Below are positions 1 to 12,189 of a stretch of 64,000 nucleotides of DNA, in pieces. Both the position numbers and the translations under genes were made by a program. The DNA is from Coleophoma eucalyptorum. Lineage: Eukaryota > Ascomycota > Leotiomycetes > Helotiales > Dermateaceae. The DNA is taken from positions 248,001-312,000 of the forward strand of contig JALRME010000034.1 of NCBI GenBank assembly GCA_026120035.1, in the 5' to 3' direction. Under the pieces are notes generated by a model. It was not told where the DNA came from. It did no database searches and saw nothing but the letters and a program-made list of their open reading frames with translations. How positions within the stretch are numbered: position 1 is the stretch's first letter; every line of letters starts with the position of its first letter.

Positions 1-990
1 GGAAGAAGAAGCCGATGCAGTATGGTACGCAGTCATCTCGTCCGGGTCTCAATTTTGGTTGGTGTGGGCATACGTGATTTTGACCCTGCAGTAATGAAAG
101 GACGTACTCGGCTGAACCCCGCACAAGGCCACTGCCGTGCTCTTGCGACATGCTATCCATGATGTGATGAAGAGTGAAGCCGAAAATAGACGCAAATTCG
201 TTATAGAAAACAGCCAGTTCGACTGGGAAATGAAAGAAAGAAAAAGGGAAAACAGAAAAGGAGAAGAGAGCTGTCAGAATGAGAATGGGAACCTGGCCAT
301 AACTGAGAGAGCGCGTGGTAGGCTTACATTGGCTGCATTAGGCCATGATGCTAACTGGCTCATCGACTCCTGCCAAAGGTTATATTTGTTTTTTTAGCCC
401 AAGGCACTCTGGGCTGCCGTGCATTTCACAGTGACTGCATAGCCGGGCGAAACACTTTGGGCGTGCTTCTCACAGCCTCAAGGCATGTTGATTTCCGCTA
501 CATTATGGCCACATCAATACAGGAAGCATAAGCCTTGTTCTTCGTAGGGTTTCTGTTTGGTTACACTAAGTTTTATTATTTTCTGATGAGGCGTTGCTCG
601 ATTATTGATTGGCATAGCACCGCCAATTCTGCTGGCATATTTTGCAAGCTTAACTGGCTATAATTTCTCAGATTCTTTTTATTCGCTGCTTTAAACAATA
701 GTCCCCAAGTATAATGTACGTGGTCGAGGCTACAGCTTTCGGTGAATGCGCATAAAGTTAAACAAGGCTCACATCATTGCATGGCATTTGGATTTCTCAT
801 CTGCCATTTGGTCATGCCTAATGAGATGAAGTCGCTCAATTATGCTCAAATTATCATAGTATATAGCCCCGTGGTAGTAGATATAAATATCGAGCATTGT
901 TGTGTATTTAGTCCCATCCTTTCAGCATGCTGTGGCGATCTCCTTGTTCCCTCATTATGTGCAATTGATACTCATTAAAGCTAGTCCAAC
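1..990. other. gene-free left edge
   Basis: No reading frame here shows recognisable protein character. The short ORFs (for example 137-397 and 742-978) have low-complexity or random-looking composition and no splice partners. The last part (about 850-990) should hold the promoter of the membrane protein that starts at 991. Confidence 0.5.
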
Positions 991-2256
991 ATGTTTCCAG
1001 TCTTTCAACTTCCAGCTCTTGAGATTTGGGCCCAGCAGCTTGCCAGTATTCTCCCCTTGGCGGTGCTACTGGAGTTCGCTGACCTCGAGACCAAACTGCA
1101 CGTCTTCGAGCTCAGTGGGCTTAATCCACTATGGAACTGGCCCGTAACGCCTAAAGGTGCCAGGCTCCTTTTATCGGACGAAGATACAAGCGACGCTTGC
1201 TGTCTCGACCGGCCAGGGCGGACCGCTGAGCTACACTGCATGGACTGTAAATTTGGCAACTTTTACCCTTGCAGTACACCTACAACTACGAGGCTTTATG
1301 TCAAAGCAAAGAGTATCGATACTAGAGTCAGAAGCGGTTGGTCCAATGGCCTGTCACCAAATGGGCGGATGCACAACCTTCATCTTCTGGTGATAACACA
1401 GCATCCATCGCGAAATACGGCAGGTTCCTCGCTATGGATCCTAAACGGCTGGAAGTCTAGACGTCTGTTCCTCACAACTACCTGCGGCTGGCTCTTCTGG
1501 CTCGGCCTTTTGGCTGTCAGCTTTTTGGCGGGGCTATACATCGCAAGCGCATACCTGGCATCGATGCCACTGACTGGAATAGCCGTCGTCCTTCGCTTTG
1601 GCGGCCAGCCACGTGAGCCAATGGGTGGTAGTGAAGGTGGCGATATCAATCGGCTCGCTGTTGTAACTAACAGCGTTAATAGTTGTGAATGGTTCGCATT
1701 CTTCGGACCAAAGGAACCAATAAATGGTCTCCTAAATAGACCTCTACTGCGATCAGGGAAATCAGGGAGCCAGGCACTTACAGGTTGGATGATCAGGATA
1801 TGTGTTGCAAGCCAGTGGGGCCTCGCTATTGCAGCCTGTGTGTTTCAGGGCTGGGATGCCTTCTCTGTCACCATCTGGGTTGCCTTTTGTGCACTAACGA
1901 CAGAGTATATCTACCCACCTGAAAGTGCTGCCCATGACTGGCTCGACTTAGTATGTGGACTGGAGCTCTACCGTATGAAGATCCCCTTCACCTCTCGCCG
2001 ATCTATGTTAGCAGCCCTGGTTCACATCAATCCGGATCAGGAGAACACTGAATGGCTCGATCCTATTTTATCCAAGACACATCAAGAGCGAAAGGATTGG
2101 GAATCAGCGACCTTAGCTTATAGCAAGACAGGCCGGTTAAACCCGGACCTAGAAAAGGCCTACTGGTATAATTTCGTGAAAGAAGGTGTGACACTGGGCC
2201 TAAAAGTCCAGGAAGTGTTAGCCAGAAGAACTAGGAGTATAAAAAAAACCTGCTAG
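991..2256 (+). CDS. orphan fungal membrane protein
   Basis: Uninterrupted 421-residue ORF starting at an ATG. I do not recognise a named family. A strongly hydrophobic pair of segments lies around residues 160-195 (motif GWLFWLGLLAVSFLAGLYIA), with another around 275-300. The C-terminal third is soluble and holds RRSMLAALVHINPD followed by a Trp- and Arg-rich stretch, a pattern I associate with uncharacterised fungal transmembrane proteins. The N-terminal 30 residues are also fairly hydrophobic. There is no intron and no catalytic motif. It is isolated, with AT-rich DNA on both sides, so context says nothing about function. The unbroken length and the clear membrane segments argue for a real gene. 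Confidence 0.6.
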   Translation: MFPVFQLPALEIWAQQLASILPLAVLLEFADLETKLHVFELSGLNPLWNWPVTPKGARLLLSDEDTSDACCLDRPGRTAELHCMDCKFGNFYPCSTPTTTRLYVKAKSIDTRVRSGWSNGLSPNGRMHNLHLLVITQHPSRNTAGSSLWILNGWKSRRLFLTTTCGWLFWLGLLAVSFLAGLYIASAYLASMPLTGIAVVLRFGGQPREPMGGSEGGDINRLAVVTNSVNSCEWFAFFGPKEPINGLLNRPLLRSGKSGSQALTGWMIRICVASQWGLAIAACVFQGWDAFSVTIWVAFCALTTEYIYPPESAAHDWLDLVCGLELYRMKIPFTSRRSMLAALVHINPDQENTEWLDPILSKTHQERKDWESATLAYSKTGRLNPDLEKAYWYNFVKEGVTLGLKVQEVLARRTRSIKKTC

Positions 2257-2731
2257 GACAATTAGGAGATGATATTGGGGGTTGAGGGTGCGTGAGACAC
2301 ACACTATGTGCAACGGCTGATGGACTTCAAGTTACATTCTATTGATGAGAATCTCAAACTTGAAGAAAAGAGAGAGCTTCACCTAGGTAGTATGCCCCAA
2401 CTAATTCAACTTAAAAGGTGAATAAAAAGAGAATTGACTGGTAACAAATCCTCCCCCCCCCCTAACCCATGTTAATAATAAATCCTTAAGATTGAAAATA
2501 GATAAAGGAATCTTATGTCATTAGTTCTAGACCCGTGATTGGATATCAAAAGTCGGAGAATACGACTTACGGCTTTCTAGGTGGTTAGACTTATAATATT
2601 AAGTTAGATGATAATACTATAAAGACTATTCTCGATATCCACTTCCAAAAATAGAGTATTCTATAAAATTCTTAAGTACATTCTATAATTTAACACTGTT
2701 ATATACAGAATGCCCTTTAGCAATTCTGGTA
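2257..2731. other. AT-rich gene-free stretch with poly-C tract
   Basis: Contains an uninterrupted run of ten C near 2452-2461 and then roughly 250 bp of very AT-rich sequence (about 2560-2720) without coding signal. It may be an old, mutated repeat, but no terminal repeats or transposase fragments are visible. Confidence 0.4.
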
Positions 2732-4668
2732 CTAAGAATCATGAAGATGATAAGGACCGCAATAGACGTAGGGGCTTGCATCATGACAATATAATCTGTA
2801 GAGTCTTCCACTAATTCTATTATCCCTTTCTCTTGGCTCGGTACACTCCACTGTTGCCTGGCCAGGAAAAGGTTTGAAAAAGACAGGTATGTTCTCTGAC
2901 ACGTTTGAAGTGCCTTGAAGGTCTAAAAGCCGAGCGTTGCTCATTTCTCTGCGTAAAGATTGAGTCTCTAAAGGTAACTCGGCATTGCTCTTAGTTTTTG
3001 GAGAAGTATTAGCCTGTTGGATTGTTGGGTGCAATTCTTTCCTCACAGGACCGGTTGTTGCACTATAACTGTCAGTTTTATACCCCCTCCTTCACTTTCA
3101 TAACAGATGGTGGACTGCATACGCACCTCATTCTCAATTTTAGGCTCGTAAGAAGTTCTTCATATCTTTTTACCGTTTCAGAGTAATGGTCACGACCTGG
3201 GAACCGACGCATCCGTTCAACCTCTTCTGCGGTAGGAGCTAGTGGTTTACCAATTTGTATACCCAGCTCCGTCAGAACCTTGTCTTCGTCAGGCATTCTC
3301 TCGCTCGATGCATCCGATCGATCTCTAATCCACTGTTCCATTGCAATCTCAGTATGATCTGGGTCTCTCTTAAGTCTGCTGCTGAAGACGAACTTTTGGG
3401 GTACCCAATATAAATCGCCGTGGACAATCTTTCAAGCGTCTTAGCGAGTATATCCTATTGAACTTACCAAAAATCACTTACATACCCTGGTCCGAGATGC
3501 TTCAAAGACACTGGATCTCCAAAAACAGCTCGTTTCCCAAGGATTCGAAGCTCAACTGCTGTCCATTCACCTCGACCTCCAGGGGGGAGGCCTACGATAC
3601 CTGATTTAGCCCCAATATATGCCGATGCATTAAGGTGCAAGATTCTTTGGTCCTCTTTCAGTACCTTTTCCGGAGTACTATAGACCTTATATGATGGGGA
3701 GATACATATCTGGTCAATATAAAATGGTGCTCGGTTCCACACTAGCCACCGCCAACACTCATGCGCAATTGTTGCTCCGGGCATTCGAGGATATGATTCT
3801 GGCTCCTGGAAGGCAAGCTGTCTTTTCTTCGCACTATAGCAGCGTGGCCAGTAAAGTCTCATCAATGAAGCGCTTTCTATATTATGCGTCTCTGCAAATT
3901 TATTCTTCAAATAACAGTTTCGAAAGTATTCAAAGTAGTCTTCGTCTACTTTTTTGTTGTACTAATCAAAATAAGACATACTCCAGACATTGAAGCCCCT
4001 AGGTACCGCCTTATGATAACACTCGTAGCATAAATTCTCCGTATCAATGTAGAAGATGTCGTCGTTGATGCCGTTGTCCGGATTTGTCCACTGGCTGAAA
4101 AAGCAAAGCCGAGCAGGAATTTCAGAATACGGAGCCCGAGTAATCGAAGGGAAATGCCCGCAATTCCCATCATCATTGAGAAGAGTTTCCAAATACTCAA
4201 TACAGCCAGGAATCTCACCTACAAAGTATCATCCAGAGTCCAAGAATCGCGATACCAGTCGGTTCCACCGTCTTTCCCACGGTCCGTTCGTGCCCATACT
4301 TTATCCACATTTTCATTGTGAATGTCAAGCACAATGCTTCCGTTGCTTGCTCGGAGAAGCACTTGTCTGCGTGGGTCTTTCCATCGATTACTTAGAGCAG
4401 TCGAGGCATATGTTCTATCATGGCATTTTCGCGTGGGGGATGAATGCCAACTTTTTCGTCGCACGTATTCTTCGAGTGCTTCCCGGATCACGTCTTCCGA
4501 TGCCCCGTTCTGATCTATAGCACCTCTTTGAGCCCGAAGGGACGGAATCGGCAAGTCTTTATTCATCATCCGTATCTTCTTAAAGAACGACGGGATCTCT
4601 CCGTTGAGAGTTGTGAATGCAAAAGACTTGAGTCTGCTCGCATTCGATAAAATATAGGAAGCCTTCAC
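2732..4668 (-). pseudogene. decayed gene of unknown fungal family
   Basis: Read on the minus strand, a chain of open segments has convincing protein composition but is broken. Segment 1 (4668-4219) ends at WYRDSWTLDDT; the natural continuation VGEIPGCIEYLETLL is in another frame, as if one base were lost near 4218. The next segment runs to WSMSYFD and meets an in-frame TAG at 3964-3962, after which the same frame continues (KKVDEDYFEYFRNC) through 3464. A splice donor (GTATGT or GTAAGT, about 3468-3485) could join to HGDLYWVPQKFVFSS and the segment ending at 3078. An unlinked ORF (3046-2732) may be the tail. No ATG opens segment 1. I do not recognise the family and see no catalytic motif. At least two lesions make a pseudogene the simplest reading. 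Confidence 0.5.
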
Positions 4669-5616
4669 GTGTCATCTCATCATCGCAAACGTATAGTATA
4701 GGAGTCAAATGCGCCATTTTACCTCGACCAATACTGCAAAAATGCTAGCATTAGAATTAACCACCCTTGTTCTTACACGATAGGTTATATATGCTAAAGT
4801 ACATGCCCAGCAGCAAGCTTTACAATAAAAAGGATGCTATCACGTGAAAGACAAACATGTGATCGGAGAGTAATAACTTGCATCCGTCAGGGGTATATGA
4901 TTATTCTCCCTTCTATTGTGGGACAATAAATGATCCTAGTCCATAGACCTTACCCCCAACACCCTACCTGTGGGGTTGTACATGTACCTGCTTCCGATTG
5001 TCTGTTTCGATAATATACCTAGTATTCCAGGTTCATCAGAGCGCCACACGTCACAAGTATAATCACGTGCCATTGGAGCGACACACAACTTTATCCTCCA
5101 CACATACGATATAATGTGGTGTTATACCTTCTACAGTGAAAATAAGGACGACGATGCATCCAGTTACGTACTACTGTCTTTGTAATGCTAATGTGTAAGC
5201 CCCTTATCGCGCAGCACTACACCATGGCGTGCCGTCTCCGTGTACTGCACTGACCATTGGTTGGGGCTCACCATCGCACAAGGGGTGTACGATGGTGTCC
5301 CTCAGATTTACGGAGTTGAGGGATTGGCCGGAGTTCAGATCCTATGCTGCAAATGCAACCTCTTACATTAGATATTCAACTATATTTATCACACCAACGA
5401 ATGCCCTGAAATCAAGGGAGAATTAAATAATAAATTTGAGGCAATTTAGAAAAGCCGAGGGTTGAAAGACGAAGTGCCATGTGGCTTGTACATATTACAG
5501 ACTAAGTGAAGATTTCCCTTCCACAATATTGCAGACGCAGAATCAGACGACGAGCAGAGTTGGAAACGGCCGCAGCACAACAGAACTAAGCTGAATCTCC
5601 CTAACCCATCCATCCT
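4669..5616. other. gene-free stretch
   Basis: Only short, composition-poor ORFs. It separates the decayed minus-strand gene from the 3' end of the OPT transporter. Nothing further recognised. Confidence 0.5.
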
Positions 5617-8600
5617 CTACTCACTTGCAGTGTTGTACGCACAACGGTCAGCATTGCCTGCATTGTTATTACCCCACCACTGAGGAAATGGCCTCTCCAC
5701 TCCACTGGCACCCGCAACGGCGAAACTAAGCAAGAAAACCATAACTTGAGTTCCGCCATCCATGCCGGCCGAGACGAGATAATTCCACTTGATGAATTGT
5801 TGTGGGCGGTAAGTTCTGAAGTACCACTGGCCAACGTAGCCAATGACAAAGTAGATCCAGACGGAGGAGTTGGAGCCGACCACGAGATAGCCCATGTACC
5901 AGAAGATGATGGACAAGTTCAGGTAACTCCAGATCCATTGCTTGGGGAAGAGTCTGTGCATGATGTAGAATGGAACGGGGAGGAGGAAGCCAAATAAGTA
6001 GGCGGCTGAGACCCATTCGTAGCGTTGTCCAAACGAAAACATTTCAGGGGCCATAGCCCAGGCGATACCGTTGGAGTTGATGGTTTGAACCTGCGAGCCG
6101 GACCAGATAGCTGTTCCTTCAGCGGAGAGCAGAATCTCGGTTTGATCCTTGACGATGCTACATAGGTTGTCAGATTCAATTCTTGTTACTTGTAGAGATA
6201 AAAGGAATGGATAGTTTACCTCTGCATCATAACGTAGTTGAGAATGGATCCAAAGACACAACCAATGATTTGGGTGGCAAAGGTACATTTTGGTGAGAGT
6301 TTTGTTTGCTGGGCCAGCTTCAGATCCCGCAGGAGGTATTGGCCTTGTTGTAAAGCGTTGAAGGTCAAGACCACGAAATACATGTTTGCTTGCACTAGTG
6401 TTAGCCCGATATCGGTGCAATTAAAGAAAAGGTGTCACTCACCAACGGGAGCTCGGGGGAAACAGTAACCAGCAATTGTCTGCATGACAGTTTGCACGTT
6501 GAACTGGAATCCTGTGATAGCATATTGTGTGCCAAAAAAGAGCAAGAGAACCCAGAGGACAACCATGGCGAAAATGACACCCCACCATGGCAAAGTGGAC
6601 TTAATGACATACAGACAAGTCATCACGGTGATAAAACTTGCGAGGAAAGCAAAGAAGTACCAGCTAGATGGACACTCTTCGTAGTTGTTCCGGATCATGA
6701 CCTTGTAGTGAGGGTCGATCTCTGGATCATTCAAGAATGCTTGTTTCTCTTCTTCGGTGCGTTTGCCTGAGTTTTTCCAGAAGAAGTAAGTCGAAGGTGT
6801 GAGAAAATACTTGAGATTAGCAAAGCTAAAGCTCTTCTGGATATTCTTCAATGTAAAGAAGCTCCATCCGCTCTTGATCTCGGCATAATTCCAAAGGAAC
6901 ATATGAACAAAGTTTCCAGTAAAGCCAGCGTTGGTTGAGATAAGACTGAAAACGTAGGCTATAATGTGGAGTCAGCTTCATCCTAATGATATAGTATCTA
7001 GAAAAAGTCTAAATGGGGCCTGGAGTGGCTAGAGTGTCTGAGGTCGTAGACGGGAAGTCCAAAGACCCGATTTACTTACAAGCTGTGAGGTATGGAGCAC
7101 CATAAAGTTGGATAGCAGCATCGTTGATAGTATTATCTGCGTTCAAGATCAAGGACTGGTCGTAGACAGCTTGGTATGTTGCATTTGTCCCTGTAATGTT
7201 GAAAAGTTCTTGGGATAAGAAAGGGAATTCAGCTCCATGCCAGATGTTTCCGTAGTACAGTGCCATGAACATGACAACACATAAACTACATCATATGTCA
7301 GTTGATGAGAGCCCCCAAAATTCAAGCATAATGCTAGTTGTAAATCAAACACTGTAAAGAAGGCGCTTACATTGTTCCGATGAGGGCGTTAGTCAGAGTT
7401 TGGAGAGGTAACCAGAGAGGAGAGCCAAAACCAGCGATATAATTCCAATCGAGACAAATTGATAGGAATCCCATTCCCTCGTTTCCGTTCGTGCCACCGA
7501 ACAAGTTAGTGAACACAAGGCTCTTTTGGTCCGCAAGGCAGAAGATCGAGAAGCCGATAAGCATAGTAAACAGATACTACAAACGATCAGTAATTTGGTA
7601 CAGATTGTCTACAAAAGATCCTTACCTCTGGAACCAGTTCCCACACCAGCAGAGTTGCGAAAATAATCCAGAAAACCTTCATTCGCTTTTTATTGCCGGC
7701 TTTGTCACGATGAAGGGTCTCGAGGACAGTGGTAATAGGAAGATTTTCGGGATAGAGCATTTTGGTGGGCCAGAGCAGGATGCTTCGCATCATTCCGGCT
7801 AAGCCATATCCGATGACTACAAAGTGATCAGTATTTACATAAATTCTACAAAAGGATAGGCATTGGATCCTAAGGAGAGCTGAGCACGTACGTTGCGTAG
7901 CCATGGTGATAAAGATAGCTCCTCCTTGATTTGGGTATCCGCCATAGTAGAGTTTTTGCGCAGCGATGACCAACGTGCTGGTTGCGCTGACAGAAGCAGA
8001 CGAAGCCATGATGACAATAGCAGCGTGCTCTTTCATGTTGAATGGGTGAGGATTGAGGAATCGGCCAATGGGACCCCATCGAGGGATCAGTAGCGACATG
8101 GCTTCTCCGGCGGCCTAGCAGCTTGTTAGCGACGTCAAAGAAAACGGGAGGGCAATCAATTGACGGACATAAGCGACAACAGTCAAGAACACTGTAGTTT
8201 TTGTGTCAGATCGGGACCCAGGCGGTCAGTTTGGATAGGAGGCTTACTGAGCGAGACGTAAATGACTTGAGGCTTGAAGTTGTAAATCTCCTCAAGAACG
8301 GCTCCGAAACACGAAAGGCCCATTCCTACGAGCAGTTAGAAATAAAACCCCATCCCCAATTCACACCATCTGAAACTCATGCGTACCAATGAAGAACATT
8401 CGGAAGGTCCATGGGTTCATTGATGGATCATCCTCAAGATCAATAACTTGGGTCACGATATCGGCGGCTGTGTTGAGATGGATTTCGGCTTGTTGGCCCT
8501 CCTCATCGCGATAGGTGTAAGAGGGCAAGTTTGTGGAAACTTCAGGCTCTCCTTTCTCATCGATTCCCTCCTTAGAATGGGTTGAAGGGGTGCTGGCCTC

Positions 8601-8669
8601 GTTCGTTACATCGTTGCTGTAGGTGGTCTTTTCCGGCTCTTGCACGACGGCAACCTTGGAGGAGTCCAT
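5617..8669 (-). CDS. OPT-family oligopeptide transporter
   Basis: Proton-coupled importer of small peptides in the plasma membrane (role from family knowledge). I rebuilt ten exons: 8669-8387, 8325-8248, 8191-8169, 8114-7892, 7816-7626, 7576-7371, 7285-7080, 6958-6443, 6388-6220, 6157-5617. All introns are GT-AG, all frames close, and the product is 811 residues, normal for the family. Start is the ATG at 8669. Order: acidic N-terminal tail (about 85 residues), NPWTFRMFF, then many membrane helices, with GEAMSLLIPRWGPIGRF, LFGGTNGNEGMG, YFFWKNSGKRT and the C-terminal NNNAGNADRCAYN. The usual KIPPR motif is replaced by TKLSPKCTFATQ, as in one fungal OPT subgroup. Exon 3 is only 23 nt. No sequence-level regulation is evident. 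Confidence 0.92.
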
Positions 8670-9429
8670 TTCTGAATTCTTGGCTTTCAGGCAGCTTGGC
8701 GAAAGCTTAGCAAAAGCTTAGCAGGAAATCGACAGCGATGGCCAACGCCTTATACTCGACGCCATGTTGCACACCCAGGTCTCATTTCTTGGGAATCAGC
8801 CATGACCTTGCAGATCTCTACATTGGCATGCGCTGCGATAAGGAACTCAAGCGATAATGCTGCAATTCTCATTGGCAATGTCTTGAAGAGGATGTGGATC
8901 CGGTTTTCCAGAAAGGAAACTCTTTAACTTTCGGTCAATTCTGCTGATGGGAACAGGGGGAAACTCATCGGGTTGGGCAATTGTATTAATCGGCTACGAC
9001 AGTAGCAACTAAAACCTTCCTATTTCAGCTAGCTTTTTAATGTCTGCATCCTGCGAGCTGAGCGATAAGCCCTACGCACATAGGATATCCTCAGCAATCA
9101 GGCCAGAATCTGACTGTAAGGAGAAATCTATTCGTAGCTATAAGAGCGACCCGTATATTGCTTGTCTATCTCAGAAACGGGAGGCGTTGAAGATATGAAT
9201 AAGGGTGTGTAGCCAGTCATATTTCTCCCTGCTGATCACCCAACTAAGAGAAGACTGAACTGTACTTGCTATTGGTGGCGCTACTGAAACTGCCTTCCTT
9301 TTTTCAACGGGCACTCATATCGCACCACTTGAAACCGTCCATAGAGGATCTGTCTCCGTCGGAGTTCAGACACGGAGTTTGACATATGTTGCCCTATAGT
9401 CCATGTTTTTCATGGTGGGGTCCCGCACG
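8670..9429. other. upstream region of OPT gene
   Basis: Non-coding stretch that must hold the OPT promoter (minus strand). No recognisable ORF or regulatory motif stands out. Confidence 0.45.
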
Positions 9430-9690
9430 TCGCCTAAATAATTAAGCAAAGCAATAATTTCGTGGTGTCGTGGTTGCCCCTGCTAATGCGGCGAACCTTA
9501 TGATAAGAACAGCTGTAGATTAACTTTGTAGTAATCAACATAGCATCGTAACCAGGATACATTTCATAAAAACTGTTGTAGAGCGTGGTAGCCGTTATAT
9601 GTTTGGCTACCAGCAACTGCAGTGTTCCACCACCCGTACCCCCCTTCCATTTATCGATGTTCCAAATGCTTCTAATCTGGGGAAAATAAT
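9430..9690 (+). pseudogene. relic of hydantoinase/oxoprolinase gene
   Basis: Degenerate DNA copy of part of the hydantoinase gene at 19.3 kb. About 9476-9530 matches 19510-19560, including the exon end CTTATGATA and the start of the intron that follows it. About 9555-9685 matches exon 3 (19596-19725): HFIKTVVER parallels HFINAVVER, and PFIDVP parallels PFIDFP. The relic has lost about 20 nt in the middle, which shifts the frame. Because intron sequence is shared, this looks like a DNA-level duplicate or the remains of a paralogous gene, not a retrocopy. Nothing upstream or downstream continues the match clearly. Confidence 0.7.
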
Positions 9691-12189
9691 GGCCCATGAG
9701 CCAAACAAAGAGACGGGATTAATAACTAAAGCACGCGACAACTATTGGCTCGCATTTGCAAGCACATTCCTTGGTTCGCTAATGGTGCGATTTCCGATAT
9801 TAACGGAGAAACGATCCCTTCGGAAATCCTTCAGTTGAAATTTTAAAGTTAAAATTATACAACCTGGCGGTGATTCTTCGGTGTAGTGCATAAGATTCGA
9901 TTGAAAAAAGTTTCCGTTTGCCAGACCATGTTCGACTGGCCCTGAAAGAGAAGACCTAATGCCTTGGAGGCGTTTTGTTGATCGCGATAAATATTACGGT
10001 TGCTGCTGGGGAAGAACCTAGCCCCAGAACAGCAGGTCCAGAGAAAAGAGGGCTGTTATCATATGCCCGGTAGTAATGATATTCTTCCCCGCTAAAGCCA
10101 AGCCTCGTTATAACTCCAGACGGAGTGGAGTATGGCAGATGTAATGTAAAAAATACATACTAGGCACTTCACCGCCTTGATGTATCAATACTCTAAGACT
10201 TAGACTTTGGTACTTGGTGGGAAAGAAGTGCTTATCTATTAAACGCCGACGTTTTGCGCTCAGAACAGTGGACGGTTTCCTGACAAGGTCGAGAGAAATA
10301 GCCTACAAATTATGCAAGGAGTCAGCCATTCTAAACCGCCACATTTTAAATAATTTGTCTTACAGAAATAAATGCTTTCTCGATAATCCTCTTAGCCCGT
10401 TAAATTGAGCTCCCTTCTTATTCATATCTATTATGAATATTGGTGATGAAATTTAAAGACAAACGTTGGGCTCTTCAGATTCTTCTTCGCCGCTTTCAAT
10501 ATCAACTTCTACTGCACTGTCTTTAAACAACACTGGTGTCGACCATAATTTTTCCATCATCTCTAAATTCTTGCCAGCAACTACCAAAAGCAAGTACTAC
10601 ACGGTTTGTCCATGCTATTTTGGTGGCTTAATATGGCTACACTGGGTTTCTATTCAAATACGCTTATTGTATAAAGATTAGGCCTTGATTATCAGATCAT
10701 CAGATATGATATGTTGAAAACAACGGTCATGTGACAATGTGACAGCAAGTATATTAGACCTTCCAGGCAGCCTTGGACTTCTATTTTTCATCTCTATATT
10801 GTCAATACCATGGTCAGTCCAAGTTTTGTTACTACCACGCACCATAAATAACAACATACTGTTTTAAGTCCATAATCGAGATATAAAAGGCTTAAAATAA
10901 ACACATTTGACAATCTTTGGACAACAACCTATACCTGACGATATATTTAATTGAAGACAAGAAGCTATTCCTATCAAAGCCACGCCTTGCTCTACCCGCA
11001 TTTCAGCATCTGGGTACCTCTTTGCGCCGTAATTGCAAACTGCGTATTGCCAATATGTTTTTCTGCGAATGAGCCGAACTGAGTTCTAGTCCTCTCTCAC
11101 TCTGGATTTATCAATTTGATAAGGATCTCGTTGTACTTTGGATATCCACCATTAAAATGCCATGAATCTAGGATTCCAAGGAATGATTCGATACCAGGTA
11201 GTAGCGACATAGAAGTCATTTTGTATGCTCGTTTATTCCGTCGACTAAATATTATCGTCCATCATAAGCCATGCACATCAATTGTGGAGCTGGGACTAAC
11301 CCCTAGTCATCTGATTATACACAAAAAGACAGTTGATCTAAATCCCCTGGAAGGAGTTTGTCGTAGGAATTTGAAAACGTTCTCTTAGATATAGAATCTC
11401 TAACCAAAGAAAAGGAATGCGACAGTTACAATATAGTTACAACTCGTCTTGTAGGTCTCTCAACCACTATAAAGATATCCTAGGAAAGTGATGAATTGAA
11501 GCCTGATTACGTAAAGCAAACAGATTCGCCGATAAGTTATCATATCTGTGGCTCCAGAGCTAATGTAATGCGCAGCCCTACCAAAAAGTTTCCAAGGATC
11601 ACTTAACATCTCATCTTCCCACTCAGATCTAGCAGGAAGGTAAGCCTGCACCATGCCTACTGGATTCGAGACAGGGGAGGTCCAAACCTTAGAAAACCCT
11701 ATTTACCCCACTGCACCGAGGAAGAATTGTGGACGGGTAATTAGAGCACCGCTCTTCGATATACTTCCGAGATATCATAAGATCGTACCATAAACTGAGT
11801 CAGGACTGGTTTATCGGTTCTAGAAGACCCCACCTCATACCAATGCATTAGATGTCTATAAAAATTCTCACGTGGTCTGTTTTGATGAGTCTTTCAAAAT
11901 TGAACCGCGACTTTTAATGGTTGAAGTTAAATTTCTATAATGCCATTTCTACTATGCTCACCATGTACGTTCGATCTCATCTCCCCTGTGACTGAGAAAT
12001 TCCTGTACGTTTCCTCAAGAACCTCCGTCTCAGACTCGAGAACAGCCGTCGAGGTAACACAGGAAACTTTCACAATTTGCAGTAGAGAAGGGAAATCCTT
12101 TTAAAGGCCGCAACTATTGTCGAAATAAGAGAAGTGGAACAATCTAAGAAAATAGAGAATGAGACTGGTGCACTCAACGGTGAGATCAT
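9691..12189. other. long gene-free stretch between relics
   Basis: About 2.5 kb with only short ORFs (for example 10214-10408, 10466-10681, 11116-11388, and 11460-11654 on minus). None has a recognisable motif or plausible exon partners. Because degenerate genes lie at both ends, part of it may be further decayed coding DNA that I cannot identify. A TTATCAGAT sequence at 10689-10697 is GATA-like but has no intact gene next to it. Confidence 0.45.

Noticed and set aside
5746..5997. Plus-strand ORF of 83 residues with acidic composition
   Set aside because: Antisense to the last exon of the OPT transporter.
10689..10697. Single TTATCAGAT (GATA-type) site
   Set aside because: It is not beside an intact gene, and single sites of this length occur by chance.
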